Under the pieces are notes generated by a model. That model was not told where the DNA came from and made no database searches. It saw nothing but the letters and a program-made list of their open reading frames with translations. The position numbers were made by a program, and so were the translations under genes. Source: Tritrichomonas musculus (lineage: Eukaryota; Parabasalia; Tritrichomonadida; Tritrichomonadidae). From it: DNA of 64,000 nucleotides. Shown here piece by piece: positions 30,845 to 41,867 of this stretch; positions within the stretch are counted from its first letter, which is position 1; every line of letters begins with the position of its first letter. The stretch lies in the NCBI GenBank assembly GCA_039105265.1, contig JAPFFF010000056.1, positions 930,001 through 994,000 on the forward strand. Reading direction: 5' to 3'.

Positions 30845-31666
30845 TTAGTTTGTATTGTTTGTTGTTTGGTTATTTAAATCATCAATATTAGTTTTATTTT
30901 CATTTTTTTGATCGTTGATTTTAACGATATCTTCGCTGGAAATCGCTATTTGTGCAAGTCTTCTAAGCTCTTCATCTGCTTTTAGTGCTTCTTGAGCTCG
31001 AATTCTTTCTTCTTCTGCCTTTCTTATCTGTTCTTCTTCTCTTATTTTCTTTTGTAAACGTTCTAATACGATTTTTTCTGTCTTTTCTGGAAAATTAAAA
31101 AGATTAAAACCAATTCTTTTTGCCAAAATAACTGGTGAAAAGGTAATATAATGAATACAAAGCCAAACAAATGGTGAATCGCCCATTAAATAAATTAAGT
31201 AAAAAATAAAAAATTGTAGAATAGTTAAATAGGCAACGTCAAATAATTTTAATTTTTTAATTGCGTATACGTAATAATTTACATAATTTCGAATCTGTAC
31301 ATAAAAAATAGCCAATAAGCAACTAATATGGTCAATTGGTAGAGGTTTTGATATCAAATATTTTTCTTTATCTGATGAGGAAGTAAAACTATTTAATAAA
31401 AATTTAAATACTTTTTGTGTATAATTAACTGGAATTGTTCGAAAGCTAATGAAAATGCATAAATAAGAATAGAGTGAAAAATGGCAGAAGTATAAAAGGA
31501 GTAGAATAAAATTGAGCAATAAAAAAAAAATAAGAGATTTTAAAGGAAAAACAAAAAGGCCTGCGTTTTGAATAACCATGATCAAATTTTCGTGTTGCTT
31601 TAAGTAAGGATATAAAATTGACGCTATTTGGTATGATAGCACTTCTTCATCATTTTCAGAATCCAT
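30845..31666 (-). CDS. Multi-TM protein with C-terminal coiled coil, unassigned
   Basis: 273 residues. Long hydrophobic stretches lie at ~40-75 (PLKSLIFFLLLNFILLLLYF) and ~110-185, including two wide hydrophobic patches that could be membrane hairpins. They are followed by a charged coiled coil (~200-245; EKIVLERLQKKIREEEQIRK) and an Asn-rich tail. Paired hydrophobic hairpins with a cytosolic coiled coil resemble ER-shaping reticulon or ARL6IP1-like proteins. That is an analogy from topology, not from a motif. The start ATG 31666 (MDSENDEEVLSYQI) is the first in frame. Confidence 0.65.
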   Translation of the reverse strand: MDSENDEEVLSYQIASILYPYLKQHENLIMVIQNAGLFVFPLKSLIFFLLLNFILLLLYFCHFSLYSYLCIFISFRTIPVNYTQKVFKFLLNSFTSSSDKEKYLISKPLPIDHISCLLAIFYVQIRNYVNYYVYAIKKLKLFDVAYLTILQFFIFYLIYLMGDSPFVWLCIHYITFSPVILAKRIGFNLFNFPEKTEKIVLERLQKKIREEEQIRKAEEERIRAQEALKADEELRRLAQIAISSEDIVKINDQKNENKTNIDDLNNQTTNNTN

Positions 31667-31969
31667 TAATAAAATTTGTGTTTATTAATTTTTTCTGTTA
31701 AGATTGATCGTTTCCGACCCGCTTTGGTGAAATATTTTGCCTTTTTCTTTCAATGCGATATAAAATTTCAGAAAAAATTACTTATATCGCATTTTAATAT
31801 ATTTTTATTCCTATTTTAAATAAACTTGTTTTAAAAATAAATATAAATTTGGTAATTAAATGAATTGTTCTTTATGATTCTGAAAGCATTAAATTTTTCA
31901 GATTCATAAATATCGATTGTAAAATAAAAATAGAATATAAAAGTCCAAATCATTTGTTTACGTAAAAAA
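31667..31969. other. Intergenic
   Basis: AT-rich, about 300 bp between two minus-strand genes. No feature seen. Confidence 0.5.
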
Positions 31970-33457
31970 TTAAGCTTCGGAAAGAATTTTTGGAGGTCTT
32001 CTATTTCCTCCTCTTCTTGGAGCTCTATGAATCATTTGTCCAGGATCTACAACAGCTTCAACAGGTGTATCATCATCATCTTTTGTTACCTTTGGTCTTG
32101 GAGCTCCAATTGGCATTCCAGATGGAGCAGGAGAACTATCCTCTTGTGAACTTGAGCCTGATTTCCTTATTGGAGGTTGCATTGTCATCGGAGCACCCAT
32201 CGGGATATTCAAAAACTTAGCACGGTCTTTGATACTTGACACAGGTCGTTCATTTTTATTGGCGCCTTCCTTTTGAGCTCTTAATGGATTAGTTCCTATT
32301 GTAGTTTTTGAACTTCTAGCTGAAGAATTATTCGCAGGTGTTGTTGGAGCCGGTGGCGGGCTTGTGCTCATAGGTGGTGCTGGGTTTGTTTTAGGTGGTT
32401 GATTGGCTGGATTGAGTGGAGATGGTTGAGGTTTTGCTGTTTGAGTTCTGATCTTATTATTTTTTTTATTTGTATCGTCAGCACTCATTGGATTAAGTTG
32501 TGTAACAGAGTGCCTCACTTTCATTAAGAAATTTTTATTGTTATCATCATCTCTGAATCTTTCAATAGTAGAATCGAACATGTTCACTGCTAACTGTGTT
32601 GATGTAACTGGTTTTGGAGGTGGCGGACGTTGTGGATGTTTGAAACGACTAGAACTAGAAATTGCAGCGTTTGGAACAAATTTGATGATGTGGTTTTTAT
32701 GATATTTGCAATTATTTACAGCAATCGAAACTAGATTGAAATCAATTATTGGCAATCGAAAAGAACTTATTTCTTCATTTGACATCTCATAAGATTTTGG
32801 ATCAACTATTTCTTTTTCTGAGTTATTAAAAATTTTTTCATAATTTTGAATTATGAATTCAATGCTTTTAATTGCGGCGTCATTGTTATCTGAGGAACTC
32901 CCCTGAACGGTGATGATAGGAGTAAAAATTTCTGAGATTTTTCTAGCTTCCATATTGTTACTATTTGAATTATCAGCTATATATTTGAAAAAATGGAATA
33001 TATAATCAATGAGAGTATATCGAGCTTTCTTGAATGCTAATAAACCAGAGAGAATAGACTGGCATAAATTTATTTTCTTTTCAAGATCATCTATTGCAAC
33101 CATGGTAGAAATAACTGTAAAGCAATCAATTGGAATTAGTGGCTCGTATGAGAAAAGATTAGATAAATAATTAATAAAAACATAGGCAAGAGCCACAACA
33201 TCACTATATTTTGTCCAATTCACAACTGCGCCTTTGGATAATTCACTAATTAACTGAATAGCACTATCTGATTTATTTGGATTATCAAAAAGATTTTCAA
33301 AAATATTAGCCTTTAGATCAATAAGTCTCTGGACTATATTGACTAGAGGAAATGGGAGTTTACCATGATATGCTTCAAGAGGTAATTCAAAAAAATTATT
33401 TTCGCGTAGCATGAGGTTGTAGAAAAGATAATATAATTCTGAACTTTTTATGTTCAA
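31970..33457 (-). CDS. RhoGAP-domain protein with proline-rich tail, arginine finger absent
   Basis: About 495 residues. Residues ~20-190 match the RhoGAP fold by pattern: LPLEAYHGKLPFPLVNIV...LID, VVNWTKYSDVVALAYVFINYLSNLF (the K-yLReLP helix), EPLIP, and a YTLIDYIFHFFKYIADNSNS...ARKISEIFTPII stretch equivalent to the NkM...La--FaP helix. The segment where GIFR supplies the arginine finger reads ENLFDNPN, so the catalytic Arg appears absent. The C-terminal half is Pro/Ser-rich (PPPPKP, SPPPAPTTP), suggesting SH3/WW-like binding. The 5' end is unclear: the frame begins at TTG and the first ATG is residue 16, yet upstream codons (SWTINL) still look coding across a poly-A stretch. It probably binds a Rho-family GTPase without accelerating hydrolysis. 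Confidence 0.75.
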   Translation of the reverse strand: MNIKSSELYYLFYNLMLRENNFFELPLEAYHGKLPFPLVNIVQRLIDLKANIFENLFDNPNKSDSAIQLISELSKGAVVNWTKYSDVVALAYVFINYLSNLFSYEPLIPIDCFTVISTMVAIDDLEKKINLCQSILSGLLAFKKARYTLIDYIFHFFKYIADNSNSNNMEARKISEIFTPIITVQGSSSDNNDAAIKSIEFIIQNYEKIFNNSEKEIVDPKSYEMSNEEISSFRLPIIDFNLVSIAVNNCKYHKNHIIKFVPNAAISSSSRFKHPQRPPPPKPVTSTQLAVNMFDSTIERFRDDDNNKNFLMKVRHSVTQLNPMSADDTNKKNNKIRTQTAKPQPSPLNPANQPPKTNPAPPMSTSPPPAPTTPANNSSARSSKTTIGTNPLRAQKEGANKNERPVSSIKDRAKFLNIPMGAPMTMQPPIRKSGSSSQEDSSPAPSGMPIGAPRPKVTKDDDDTPVEAVVDPGQMIHRAPRRGGNRRPPKILSEA

Positions 33458-33607
33458 ATTAATCGTCCAGCTAACAATTTTTTTTTTTTGTATTGTAAAA
33501 AAAAAAAAAATGAATTATTATTTATTTTTTGATTTTGTTGGGAAAAAAACTTGATATTATTTTGTTAAGATGATTTTAAAATTCTGTTTTTATTTGGTCT
33601 ATTTATT

Positions 33608-36607
33608 ATGTCATTATTAATGAAAGTAAAAAGAAATGAAGATAACATTCTATTTGATGAAAAAGTACCTATAAATTATTCACCTGAAGATTTTTACAGT
33701 GAACTTTCTCTTGTCCAAAACAAATTGCATTGTCGGAAAAGCTTAAGCTATATTGAAAAGGATTTAATAAACCAACTCAAAAAAGATAATAATAACTTTA
33801 TTAACAGTTTCCAAGAAATAAAAAAGTTTAGACGATATTATACCTGTCAGATTATATACGATTTTGTTAGTAGAGATAATTCCACAAATAATAAAATTAA
33901 AGATTGGGCAAAACCATTCACGATAGACAAAGAATGCAAAAAAAGATCAAGCCTAGAACTAGATAACCTGCAAGATTTCAACGTTTTAGATGTTCTACCT
34001 GATATTCTCAAAAAAAGTAATTATATATTAATCAATGAAATTCTCTCGTATTCAGTTGTTCCAGGAATATTTTCCTATTTCTTGTCAGATAAAGATAATT
34101 ATTTTTATATTAATGAATTCGATTCATTTATTCAAAAACTAAAAAAAAAAAAAATTATTGATATCAGATCCGATGATAAGTATAATTATGAAACAATTAA
34201 AGTATATCTTAAGAGTGCATTTATTATGCCACAATTTATTAACTTTTTAAGAAAAGTAACAATGCCAATTTTTTCACCCTATGTTCGAAATGAAAAAATC
34301 TTTTCGGAGTCAGATCTCGAAATAATTAATTCAGAAGTGGCCAATAGAATTGATTTGTATCGTTCATTATGCCCTAATGTTATCATCAAAATATTAATAA
34401 TACTTATGGAAAAAGAAGGAGAGGAAGAAAAAAGAGAGGAAGAAAAAAGAGAGGAAGAAAAAAGAGAGGGGGAAAAAAAAGAGGAAAAAATGATGATTCG
34501 AAATAATCAAGATGATCTTTCATTGTGTCATGCAGTATTAAAGGATTGCTTATTTAATCCTCTCCAAAAAGATCCTGTTAGATATATGTGCTCTGACGTT
34601 TCCTTCTATGAAATAAAAAGAGAAAAATTGCAAGAAGACCGTATATATAGAAATTTCTTTAAAATATTATTTGGTAATAGAGAAAACTTATTAACTTTCA
34701 TCGATAATTTTGCAAATTCATTAACTCAAAAATATGAAAATATAACATATAATGAAAATTCACTGCGGTTAAAATATTATTATTTTTATCCATTTGACAT
34801 TAAGCTGATGAAATTTGATCAAACGACTGATTTTAATATTATTTGTTCAAGCTTCTTAAATTTTGCAGAAAGTCGTCATTTTACTCTTTGTTTCCATGAT
34901 AATCTTTTTAAATTCAGTAATGATGCTAATTCTAAGCAAAAAGAAAAGCCATCAAATTCACGACGAATTGACACTGGTAGTTTAAGATATAAAATTATTC
35001 AAATTTTAGAAAGATCTCCTAGATTAAAATACATAAAAGAAGTACCAAAAGATCATCTTCTTGATATTATCGATGAATACATGATCAATAAGAGTGATCC
35101 ACTTTTATTTGGTCCCGATTATGACCTTTTTAAGCAGATAGAGACGATTTGGACGAGTAAAGATGGTACAAAGAACTTTCCAACCGAAAAAGAAGATCTT
35201 GCAAATTATTTTGATCCAATCTTAGAGGAACAAAAAATCAATGATGATGATATAGAAAAGATAACATTACTATTGAAAGAGAAAGGTGAATTTCAGCTTA
35301 AAAAGAGACTTTCAGTAAAAGCTCTGCGCCATATGGACTATTTTATGAACATAATGACCATTAAGCGATTATATAAAGTTACTTACAATTCCTCGTTTTA
35401 CAAAAATTATTTTCCGAGATCAGCTTGTCTTGTTAAGGATCCTAAAGAAAACTTTTGGGCCAATTTAGAAATAATTCTAAAAGAATTTGACAAATTTGAT
35501 AAGGAAATTTTAAATGGAGAATTAAATTTGCCGTCTTTTAGAGATTTTAACACCTTACTTTCTGGGTTTTTCTTGGGTTGCAATCTTAAATATAATAATT
35601 ATATTTTGTTAAAACCTGAACTTAAGCGAGTTGATTTATATCTTCATAAATTGATCGATGATAAGAAAGATGATGTTATCTATAAGTTTGTTGATTTATA
35701 TCTTCGTAAATTGACCGATGCAAAGAAAGATGATGCTATCTATAAGTTGGTTGATTTGGCCCAAAAATTATATAAAAATACATTTGGTTCATCACCCACT
35801 TATTTCACTGAAGATATCATAAAATTAAGAGCAGCGTTTGATGCTAATGTTGATCCTCATAAAAAACTCTTCATGATTGAAACAGTAATTATTCATGCAA
35901 TACGAAAAATAAAGAATCAATTCTTTGTTTTATCACAAGACAAAAATAAAGAATTTAATTACAAAGTCTTTTTCATGGATTTATTAATTGCATATGCAAA
36001 TCCAAATAATTTGTTCTCTAACATCGTTTTTATGATGGAATATCAGGTCAAATTGAAGTATTCCAATTCAATTGGTAAGTATTTTGCTCACTTTTTAGAA
36101 TTGTTTAAGAGTGAAGTTAATCGGAAAAATTATACAATTGATCCTGCTCATTTTACAAGTCCCGCAAGTAAAGCTATCAAAAAAATTCTAATAGTGAAAG
36201 AGAGCGAAGTAAAGCTCTCAACTTTGCTATCTAGAATCATTCCTGCTCCTATTGATTGGAATCCTATTGACAAAGGTGAAGATGTCTCTTTTCCTGTAAG
36301 TAAAAAGAAGATCGTAGTCGCTAATTGCCTGTTCTCAGTATCTAAAGAAGATAAAGACATCGTCCTTAATAATTTCGATGCTTTGATTCTGTTTTTCGAC
36401 TTGAATGTTGGATTTCTTGGACAGAAAAAGCCTAAGAAACTTGATATGATCATTCAAAAAATCCAAGAATGTAAGAAAACAGATATCACTAAAATTGCTA
36501 TTTGTAACACAGGTGGTTCTACTAAGAAATTTGATATCAGCGAATTCAATATATTTGATAATATTTTTGAATTTTCCAAAGATAAGTTAAATGTACGTAA
36601 GAAATAA
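33608..36607 (+). CDS. VPS9-domain protein (putative Rab5-family GEF)
   Basis: 999 residues. Residues ~755-860 resemble a VPS9 domain: DPHKKLFMIETVIIHAIRKI, then DLLIAYANPNNLFSNIVFMM (family pattern D-lLPll-yvi--anP-nL-sni-yi) and SIGKYFAHFLELF (equivalent of GE--Y--t-l--A). VPS9 proteins activate Rab5-like GTPases in endocytosis. The first 700 residues are helical and unassigned, with VTMPIFSPYVRNEKIFSESD near 220. A Glu/Lys/Arg minisatellite (EEEKR repeats, ~275-297) and a 20-residue tandem duplication (~675-715, VDLYL-KL-D-KKDD-IYK) are present. The last ~100 residues, after a basic SKKKIVVAN strand, form another unassigned domain. Intact ORF. Confidence 0.65.
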   Translation: MSLLMKVKRNEDNILFDEKVPINYSPEDFYSELSLVQNKLHCRKSLSYIEKDLINQLKKDNNNFINSFQEIKKFRRYYTCQIIYDFVSRDNSTNNKIKDWAKPFTIDKECKKRSSLELDNLQDFNVLDVLPDILKKSNYILINEILSYSVVPGIFSYFLSDKDNYFYINEFDSFIQKLKKKKIIDIRSDDKYNYETIKVYLKSAFIMPQFINFLRKVTMPIFSPYVRNEKIFSESDLEIINSEVANRIDLYRSLCPNVIIKILIILMEKEGEEEKREEEKREEEKREGEKKEEKMMIRNNQDDLSLCHAVLKDCLFNPLQKDPVRYMCSDVSFYEIKREKLQEDRIYRNFFKILFGNRENLLTFIDNFANSLTQKYENITYNENSLRLKYYYFYPFDIKLMKFDQTTDFNIICSSFLNFAESRHFTLCFHDNLFKFSNDANSKQKEKPSNSRRIDTGSLRYKIIQILERSPRLKYIKEVPKDHLLDIIDEYMINKSDPLLFGPDYDLFKQIETIWTSKDGTKNFPTEKEDLANYFDPILEEQKINDDDIEKITLLLKEKGEFQLKKRLSVKALRHMDYFMNIMTIKRLYKVTYNSSFYKNYFPRSACLVKDPKENFWANLEIILKEFDKFDKEILNGELNLPSFRDFNTLLSGFFLGCNLKYNNYILLKPELKRVDLYLHKLIDDKKDDVIYKFVDLYLRKLTDAKKDDAIYKLVDLAQKLYKNTFGSSPTYFTEDIIKLRAAFDANVDPHKKLFMIETVIIHAIRKIKNQFFVLSQDKNKEFNYKVFFMDLLIAYANPNNLFSNIVFMMEYQVKLKYSNSIGKYFAHFLELFKSEVNRKNYTIDPAHFTSPASKAIKKILIVKESEVKLSTLLSRIIPAPIDWNPIDKGEDVSFPVSKKKIVVANCLFSVSKEDKDIVLNNFDALILFFDLNVGFLGQKKPKKLDMIIQKIQECKKTDITKIAICNTGGSTKKFDISEFNIFDNIFEFSKDKLNVRKK
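34425..34490 (+). repeat. 15-bp coding minisatellite (EEEKR)
   Basis: About four copies of gaggaagaaaaaaga encode EEEKR in frame. Lengths that are multiples of 15 keep the frame, so copy number may vary between strains. Confidence 0.85.
35630..35749 (+). repeat. 2 x 60-bp coding tandem duplication
   Basis: Units 35630-35689 and 35690-35749 both begin gttgatttatatcttc. They differ at a handful of sites, and a third copy is only started at 35750 (gttgattt). Confidence 0.9.
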
Positions 36608-36807
36608 CATTATTAATAAAGGAGAAATATATATATTTATATATTGTTATCTAATATTTACTTTTTTTTTTCTTTTTTTAAAAAAAAAAATATTGGCCTA
36701 TATTTGACCTATAAAAAAGGCAAAAAGTACAATAAATACTCATTATTTATTGTATAAAAACATTACTGCTGGGTTTTCTCTTTATCTTTTAAAGAGCTAG
36801 ATTAATA

Positions 36808-38656
36808 ATGACAGATAATGATGGTAATGGAAACACAAAGAAATCTAAAACAAAATTAAAGGAAACGATGATGCCCATACGGGTGAAAATGAAGTAACTA
36901 ATACAAGTAGCAAAGATGATACCAATGAAGATAATAATAACAACATTAGTAACAAAGAAATTTAAAACAAAATTGATTATTGGTGTCCAACCAATTTCAA
37001 AGAGTTAAAGGCATGCGCAAACCAGTCATTATCACTGAATTTTCGTCAAACGGTTTATTAGATGGCATTATTAAAATGAAAAGAAATGGTTGTGCACAGC
37101 AAGACTGGGATGATACTAATATCTACTGAATTGCTGCTGGAATGGCTTATTTATACAGTTTGAACATCATCCATCGAGATTTAAAGCCAGCAAATGTTTT
37201 GCTTGATGAATTTATATATCCAAGAGTCGCCGACTTTGGATTATCAAAGAAACTTTCTGAAAAAATAACAGGGAAAAAGCAAGAAATAAAGCGTGTATTT
37301 AAAGGAACATATGCTTATTGCGCTCATGAAATAATAAAAGAACAAAATTACACAACTAAGGGCGGCGTTTATGCTTTTGCATATGTTGTCTCCTTTCAAA
37401 GGCTTTAATTGTTATCGTCCAGACTTCAAATTGTTTACGAAATAATGACTTTGTCATCTTCCTTTCAAATGCTTTGATTGTTATCGTCCAGACTTCAAAT
37501 GCACGATTCCTTATTGCTACAGACAATTAATCGAAAAATGTTAGTCAGAAGATCCGTCAAATCGTCCGACATTTGTTAAAATTGTGTACGAACTAGAAAC
37601 TGATCCTAACTTCATCACAGAAAATGTTGATGAAAACAAATATAAAGATTATATTTCGTTGGTTAAAGACACGCACAAATATTCGAATTTACGAGAGCTG
37701 GTTAATGATGAATTGCAGATTTTGAATCATCAAGAGAATAAAAATGCATTTCCAAAATCAAACCAAATAATGAAAAAGAAGAAGAATGTATATCGAATAA
37801 ATTGGATGATTTCTTTTTGGACATAACAAAGTTCGAAAGACAATCAATATTAATGAAAAGCGATTTCTCAAAATTTTACAAATTCAAAGAGAAAGAAACA
37901 GCCAATAATTACGCCGGTCAAATGTCAATGATGTCAATAAAACAATTTTTGAAAGACGAAATAATCAATGTTCATAGAGAAATTGATGTATTTTCTAGTA
38001 TTAATCATCCAAACAGTTTATCTTGGAATGAACAAAAGCCAGTGATTGTCATGGAATTGATTTCAAATAGAACATTGGATGATATTCTAAGTATTGAAAG
38101 AATGGGCAAGCCAATTCAATGTTGAGATGAAACCAAAAAGTTAATGGATATATATGGTACTGCTTCAGAAACGAAGTATTTTCATTCAATTGAGATTGTT
38201 CATTGTTGTCTGCAGCCATCGAACATTTATTTGGACGATTTTTTACTTCCAAAAAATGGCGATTTTGGTTTATCAACACGATTCTACAGACAAGATAACA
38301 TGGCACATCAATCAATGTAAGGATTCAAAGGAACCCCTGTTTGCTCAGCACCTGAAATACTGGAATATAATGAATTTTCGAAAGTAAGGGATTTTTACGC
38401 ATTTGCTTTTATTGTGCTTGAAATAGTGACAACACAAACCAGATATTCACAGAGGTTGTGATCAATAGAAATCGGCCTAAATCAAGAAAATCCTCAGTGT
38501 TATGTAAAATTAATCGAAAAGTGCTGGGCAAGTGATCCGAGTGAAAGACCGACGTTTGAAGATATTGTGTTTGATCAAAAAATGAATTCTGAATTCATTA
38601 CGGAAAAATTCAATAATGAAGACTATTAGAAATACATCGATTTTATGGAAAAATAA
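36808..38656 (+). pseudogene. Decayed double-kinase gene
   Basis: Two kinase domains in series. Kinase 1 (~37000-37750): KPVIITEFSSNGLLDG, one in-frame stop, IAAGMAYLYSLNIIHRDLKP (HRD intact) and VADFGLSKK, then a 69-bp tandem duplication and frame change through the helix after APE (itself AHE), RQLIEKC-stop-SEDPSNRP. Kinase 2 (~37800-38656): REIDVFSSINHPN, KPVIVMELISNRTLDD, VHCCLQPSN in place of HRDLKPSN, GDFGLST, GTPVCSAPEILE, EKCWASDPSERPTFED, with further stops. About seven to nine disruptions in total. The N-terminal 36808-36960 is Asn/Asp/Lys-rich low complexity. Kinase 1 keeps good catalytic motifs, so decay is moderate. This is the third broken kinase locus of this window, after 14640-16349 and 29810-30680. 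Confidence 0.75.
37392..37500 (+). repeat. Imperfect 69-bp tandem duplication in the kinase pseudogene
   Basis: cctttcaaa...cgtccagacttcaaat occurs at 37392-37431 and again at 37461-37500, with three differences. It duplicates the kinase segment YEIMTLSSPF----CYRPDF. Confidence 0.85.
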
Positions 38657-38996
38657 ACTGATTTTGAAAAGACTGGTATTTATATAATCTTAATTCTTAA
38701 ATGAGAAAGTTTCCACCATTTCAAAGAAATAAATTCATTAATTTAATAAAAAACTTTATCTATTTATTGCATTTTTATTTCCTAATAATAGAAACATAAC
38801 TATTTTTTTTGTTAATTTAAAAAATAGATAATCACGCATTAAATACACTAATATATTATTATCATTAAATAAAAGATATTATCTTTAAGGTATTTCTTTT
38901 AAATTTTGAAGACAAAATCAAAGAGATTTCACAAAAAAAAAAAAAGCTTTTATAAATGAATTAAATATTGAAATATTTACTGATTTATATTTGTAT
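38657..38996. other. Intergenic, AT-rich
   Basis: Between the double-kinase relic (+) and the 3' end of the split ankyrin gene (-). No gene seen. Confidence 0.55.
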
Positions 38997-39065
38997 TTAT
39001 TTTATTAGTAAGTGCCTAATTTGTTCATTTGGTGCATAATCAATAGGTTTTTTACATAAGAAAAT
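38997..39065 (-). other. C-terminal capping half-repeat of the split ankyrin gene
   Basis: Reads CKKPIDYAPNEQIRHLLIK and stops at TAA 38997-38999. Ankyrin arrays in this protein family often end in a P-(I/L)-DYA-n-EI-lL half-repeat, so this marks the original 3' end. The gap to island H is only ~40 nt but contains stops. Confidence 0.65.
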
Positions 39066-39104
39066 GAGTAAAATCTTCATAAAAATTGATTTCAATAAAT
39101 TGAA

Positions 39105-39210
39105 TCAATAGCATTTATATCAATACTTTTGCATTGCAATAAAAGTTTTGCAATATCTATTTGGTGTTCTTTTATAGCGCAATGTAAAGGTGTTGTTTTA
39201 TTTAAATTAT
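39105..39210 (-). other. ANK island H
   Basis: Reads NNLNKTTPLHCAIKEHQIDI then AKLLLQCKSIDINAIDS. Close to the ankyrin consensus (TPLH-A). Confidence 0.8.
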
Positions 39211-39545
39211 TAATTCAAAACTTCATTTAAAAAAGGGAATTAAATGGCATTAAATGATGAAATTGAAATTGAATTAAAATGAATATTTGCAACATTATTA
39301 TTATTTTCATTTTAAATGTCATTAAAGCATTAAATAAAAATTTCATTAAAAAATAATCATCAGTAAAATATCATTATAAGATCAAAAAATAGAACATAAT
39401 TAATTCATGAATTTAAATTTCATTAAAAGATAAAAAACAAAAATGCTATTTAACATGATTCAATATTTCATAAAAGAATTGAAAAGAAATATTATCAAAA
39501 TATTTAGTTTAAAATAATATTAATAAAACAATTCATGAAATGTAA

Positions 39546-39644
39546 AATATATTGGGATTTATGTTTTTGCATGATAATAATAACTTGACAACTTCAATGT
39601 CACATTTTTTAATTGCATAATATAATGATGTTTCATTTAAAAAT
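39546..39644 (-). other. ANK island G
   Basis: Reads LFLNETSLYYAIKKCDIEVV then KLLLSCKNINPN. Confidence 0.75.
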
Positions 39645-40044
39645 AAATTCAAATTTTATAAAAATAATCTCTTAAATTATATTAAAGTAATTAATGTAAA
39701 ACTTTATTTAATTGTTTTTATAAAAAATATTATAAATTAAAAAATATTGACTTTATGAAAATTTAAATAAGCAAACTTCATTAAAAAAAACATATAGAAA
39801 TCCAGTTAATATATTTAAATATTGAATTAAATTAATTATTTTTTTATAAATTTTATTAATTAGAAAATATAATGCCATGATTATTTATTGGTAATAAAAC
39901 TCTATAAAAAAAAAAAGAATTTTGAATATCATTAAATATTAAATTGATGAATATAATTTAATTTCATAAAAAAATATTATTTAAAATGTTAATTTTTCAA
40001 ATATTCGTGTGAGAGTTTTGATATTGGAACTTTAAAAAAAAAAC

Positions 40045-40161
40045 TTTATTTTTAATATTTATTATATTTGGATCAAAACCTTTGTGATTTAATAAAAGCT
40101 TACATATACAAATATACTTTTTTTCATATGCAAGTTGAAATGGGCTTATATGAAAAACTTA
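40045..40161 (-). other. ANK island F
   Basis: Reads VFHISPFQLAYEKKYICICK then LLLNHKGFDPN. The frame stays open for another ~25 codons before a stop. Confidence 0.7.
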
Positions 40162-40620
40162 AAATATAACTTCATCAAAAATATTAAATTGAATCATGTC
40201 AATTTTTTATAATTGAAATTATGTTTAAATTATTTTGAAATTTCATTTAAGATGAATTGTTTGAAATTTTATTAATGTTAAAATATTAAATTATATTTAA
40301 AAAAAAAATAAAAATTTTATTATAATTATTAAATATAAAATTGAATGAAATGTTAAGGTAAAACGTCATTGGTAAATAATTAATTATACGTTATTTTATA
40401 TATATTGAGAAATTTTATAAAATAATTGTTAATAAATTTCATTAAAATAAATGAAAAAGAATTTTATAAAAAAAATTGTTTTAGAATTTCAAAAACAATA
40501 CTGATTTTGAATCATATAAAAATAAATTTTTTGAATAGAATTAAAAATTGAAAGTATAATGTGATTAAAATTGATTTTTTTCGAATTTGGTTTAAAAATA
40601 ATAATTAAAATATAATATTG

Positions 40621-40713
40621 ATTTACATCAATTGAAGGATTTGAAAGAAGAAGTGAAATGGTTTTTATATCTCTTTTTTCAATTGCTAGAATTAGTGGAG
40701 ATTTATAAATATA
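40621..40713 (-). other. ANK island E
   Basis: Reads YIYKSPLILAIEKRDIKTIS then LLLSNPSIDVN. Confidence 0.75.
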
Positions 40714-41361
40714 AAAAATGTATTGTATTCAAATATTTAATTATGAACTTGGTTTAAATGAAAAAAGAGATTTTATTTAAAACTAATTTGTAATGTCATT
40801 TAAATAAAGAATTTAAAATGATGTTTCAAAATTTTATTTTAAATATAATTATAATAAATAATTAAAATTCTATAAAAAAATGCGAATGAAATCTCATGAA
40901 ATTATCATTTTAAAATTAGATAAAAAAACAATAAGAAATGCGATTAAAATTGTGTCAAGAATTTCATTAAAAGTGCAAATTGAATACTATTATATTTGAT
41001 AGTTTGAAATATGGTTTAAATGTGTTTAAATTACGTCAAAGAAAAAATATGAAACTTTGTAAAAAAATTAATTTTAAATTCCATTTAGTATTTGAATTTG
41101 AAATTTTATTTATATAGAATTTTTTATATAATTTCATTACAAATAAAATGAAATGTTATTGAAATTTCAAAATCAAATATCGTAAAATTACTTGAAAGGC
41201 AATTTTATTAATATAAAATAATTGAAAATGTAATAAAATTTTTTTCATAATTGTATGAAAAAAAATTTGTAATGTAATGAAATAATTGATTTTGAAATGT
41301 TATTTGAATTGAATTGTTGAAAATTATATCAAAAATTTATATTGTAAATGCTTTGAAAATT

Positions 41362-41452
41362 AATGTTAATGTTTTTTGATTTTAACAAAAGTTTAACTAA
41401 TTCATAATTTTCATTTTCGATAGCAAAACTCAATATTGATTCATAAAATAAC
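41362..41452 (-). other. ANK island D
   Basis: Reads LFYESILSFAIENENYELVK then LLLKSKNIN. Confidence 0.75.
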
Positions 41453-41867
41453 CAAAAATAACTTTATAAAATATAAAAATAACATTATTAAAATATTATA
41501 ATTAATTTCATTAGAATTTTAGAAAAGGAATGTTATTTAAAATTGAATATGAAATTCGCTTTAAAAATAAATTTAAAATTATGTTGAAATAATTTTGATA
41601 TAACATAATTAAAATATATATGAAAATGTCATTTTAATATCTAAAAGCAAATTGAATATAAAAAAAGGTTTTGAATTCCAAAAATAATAAAATAAAAAAC
41701 TATATTTAATAATATATGAAAATATCATCAATTTATTTTAAGTAAAATTTCATTAAATCATTAGAATTAAAATTTTATTTTAAAATTCAATTATAAATGA
41801 TGTAAAATATTTTTAAATGAAATATAATAAAAAAGCTTTTAAAACTATGTAAAGCATTAAAATTTAT

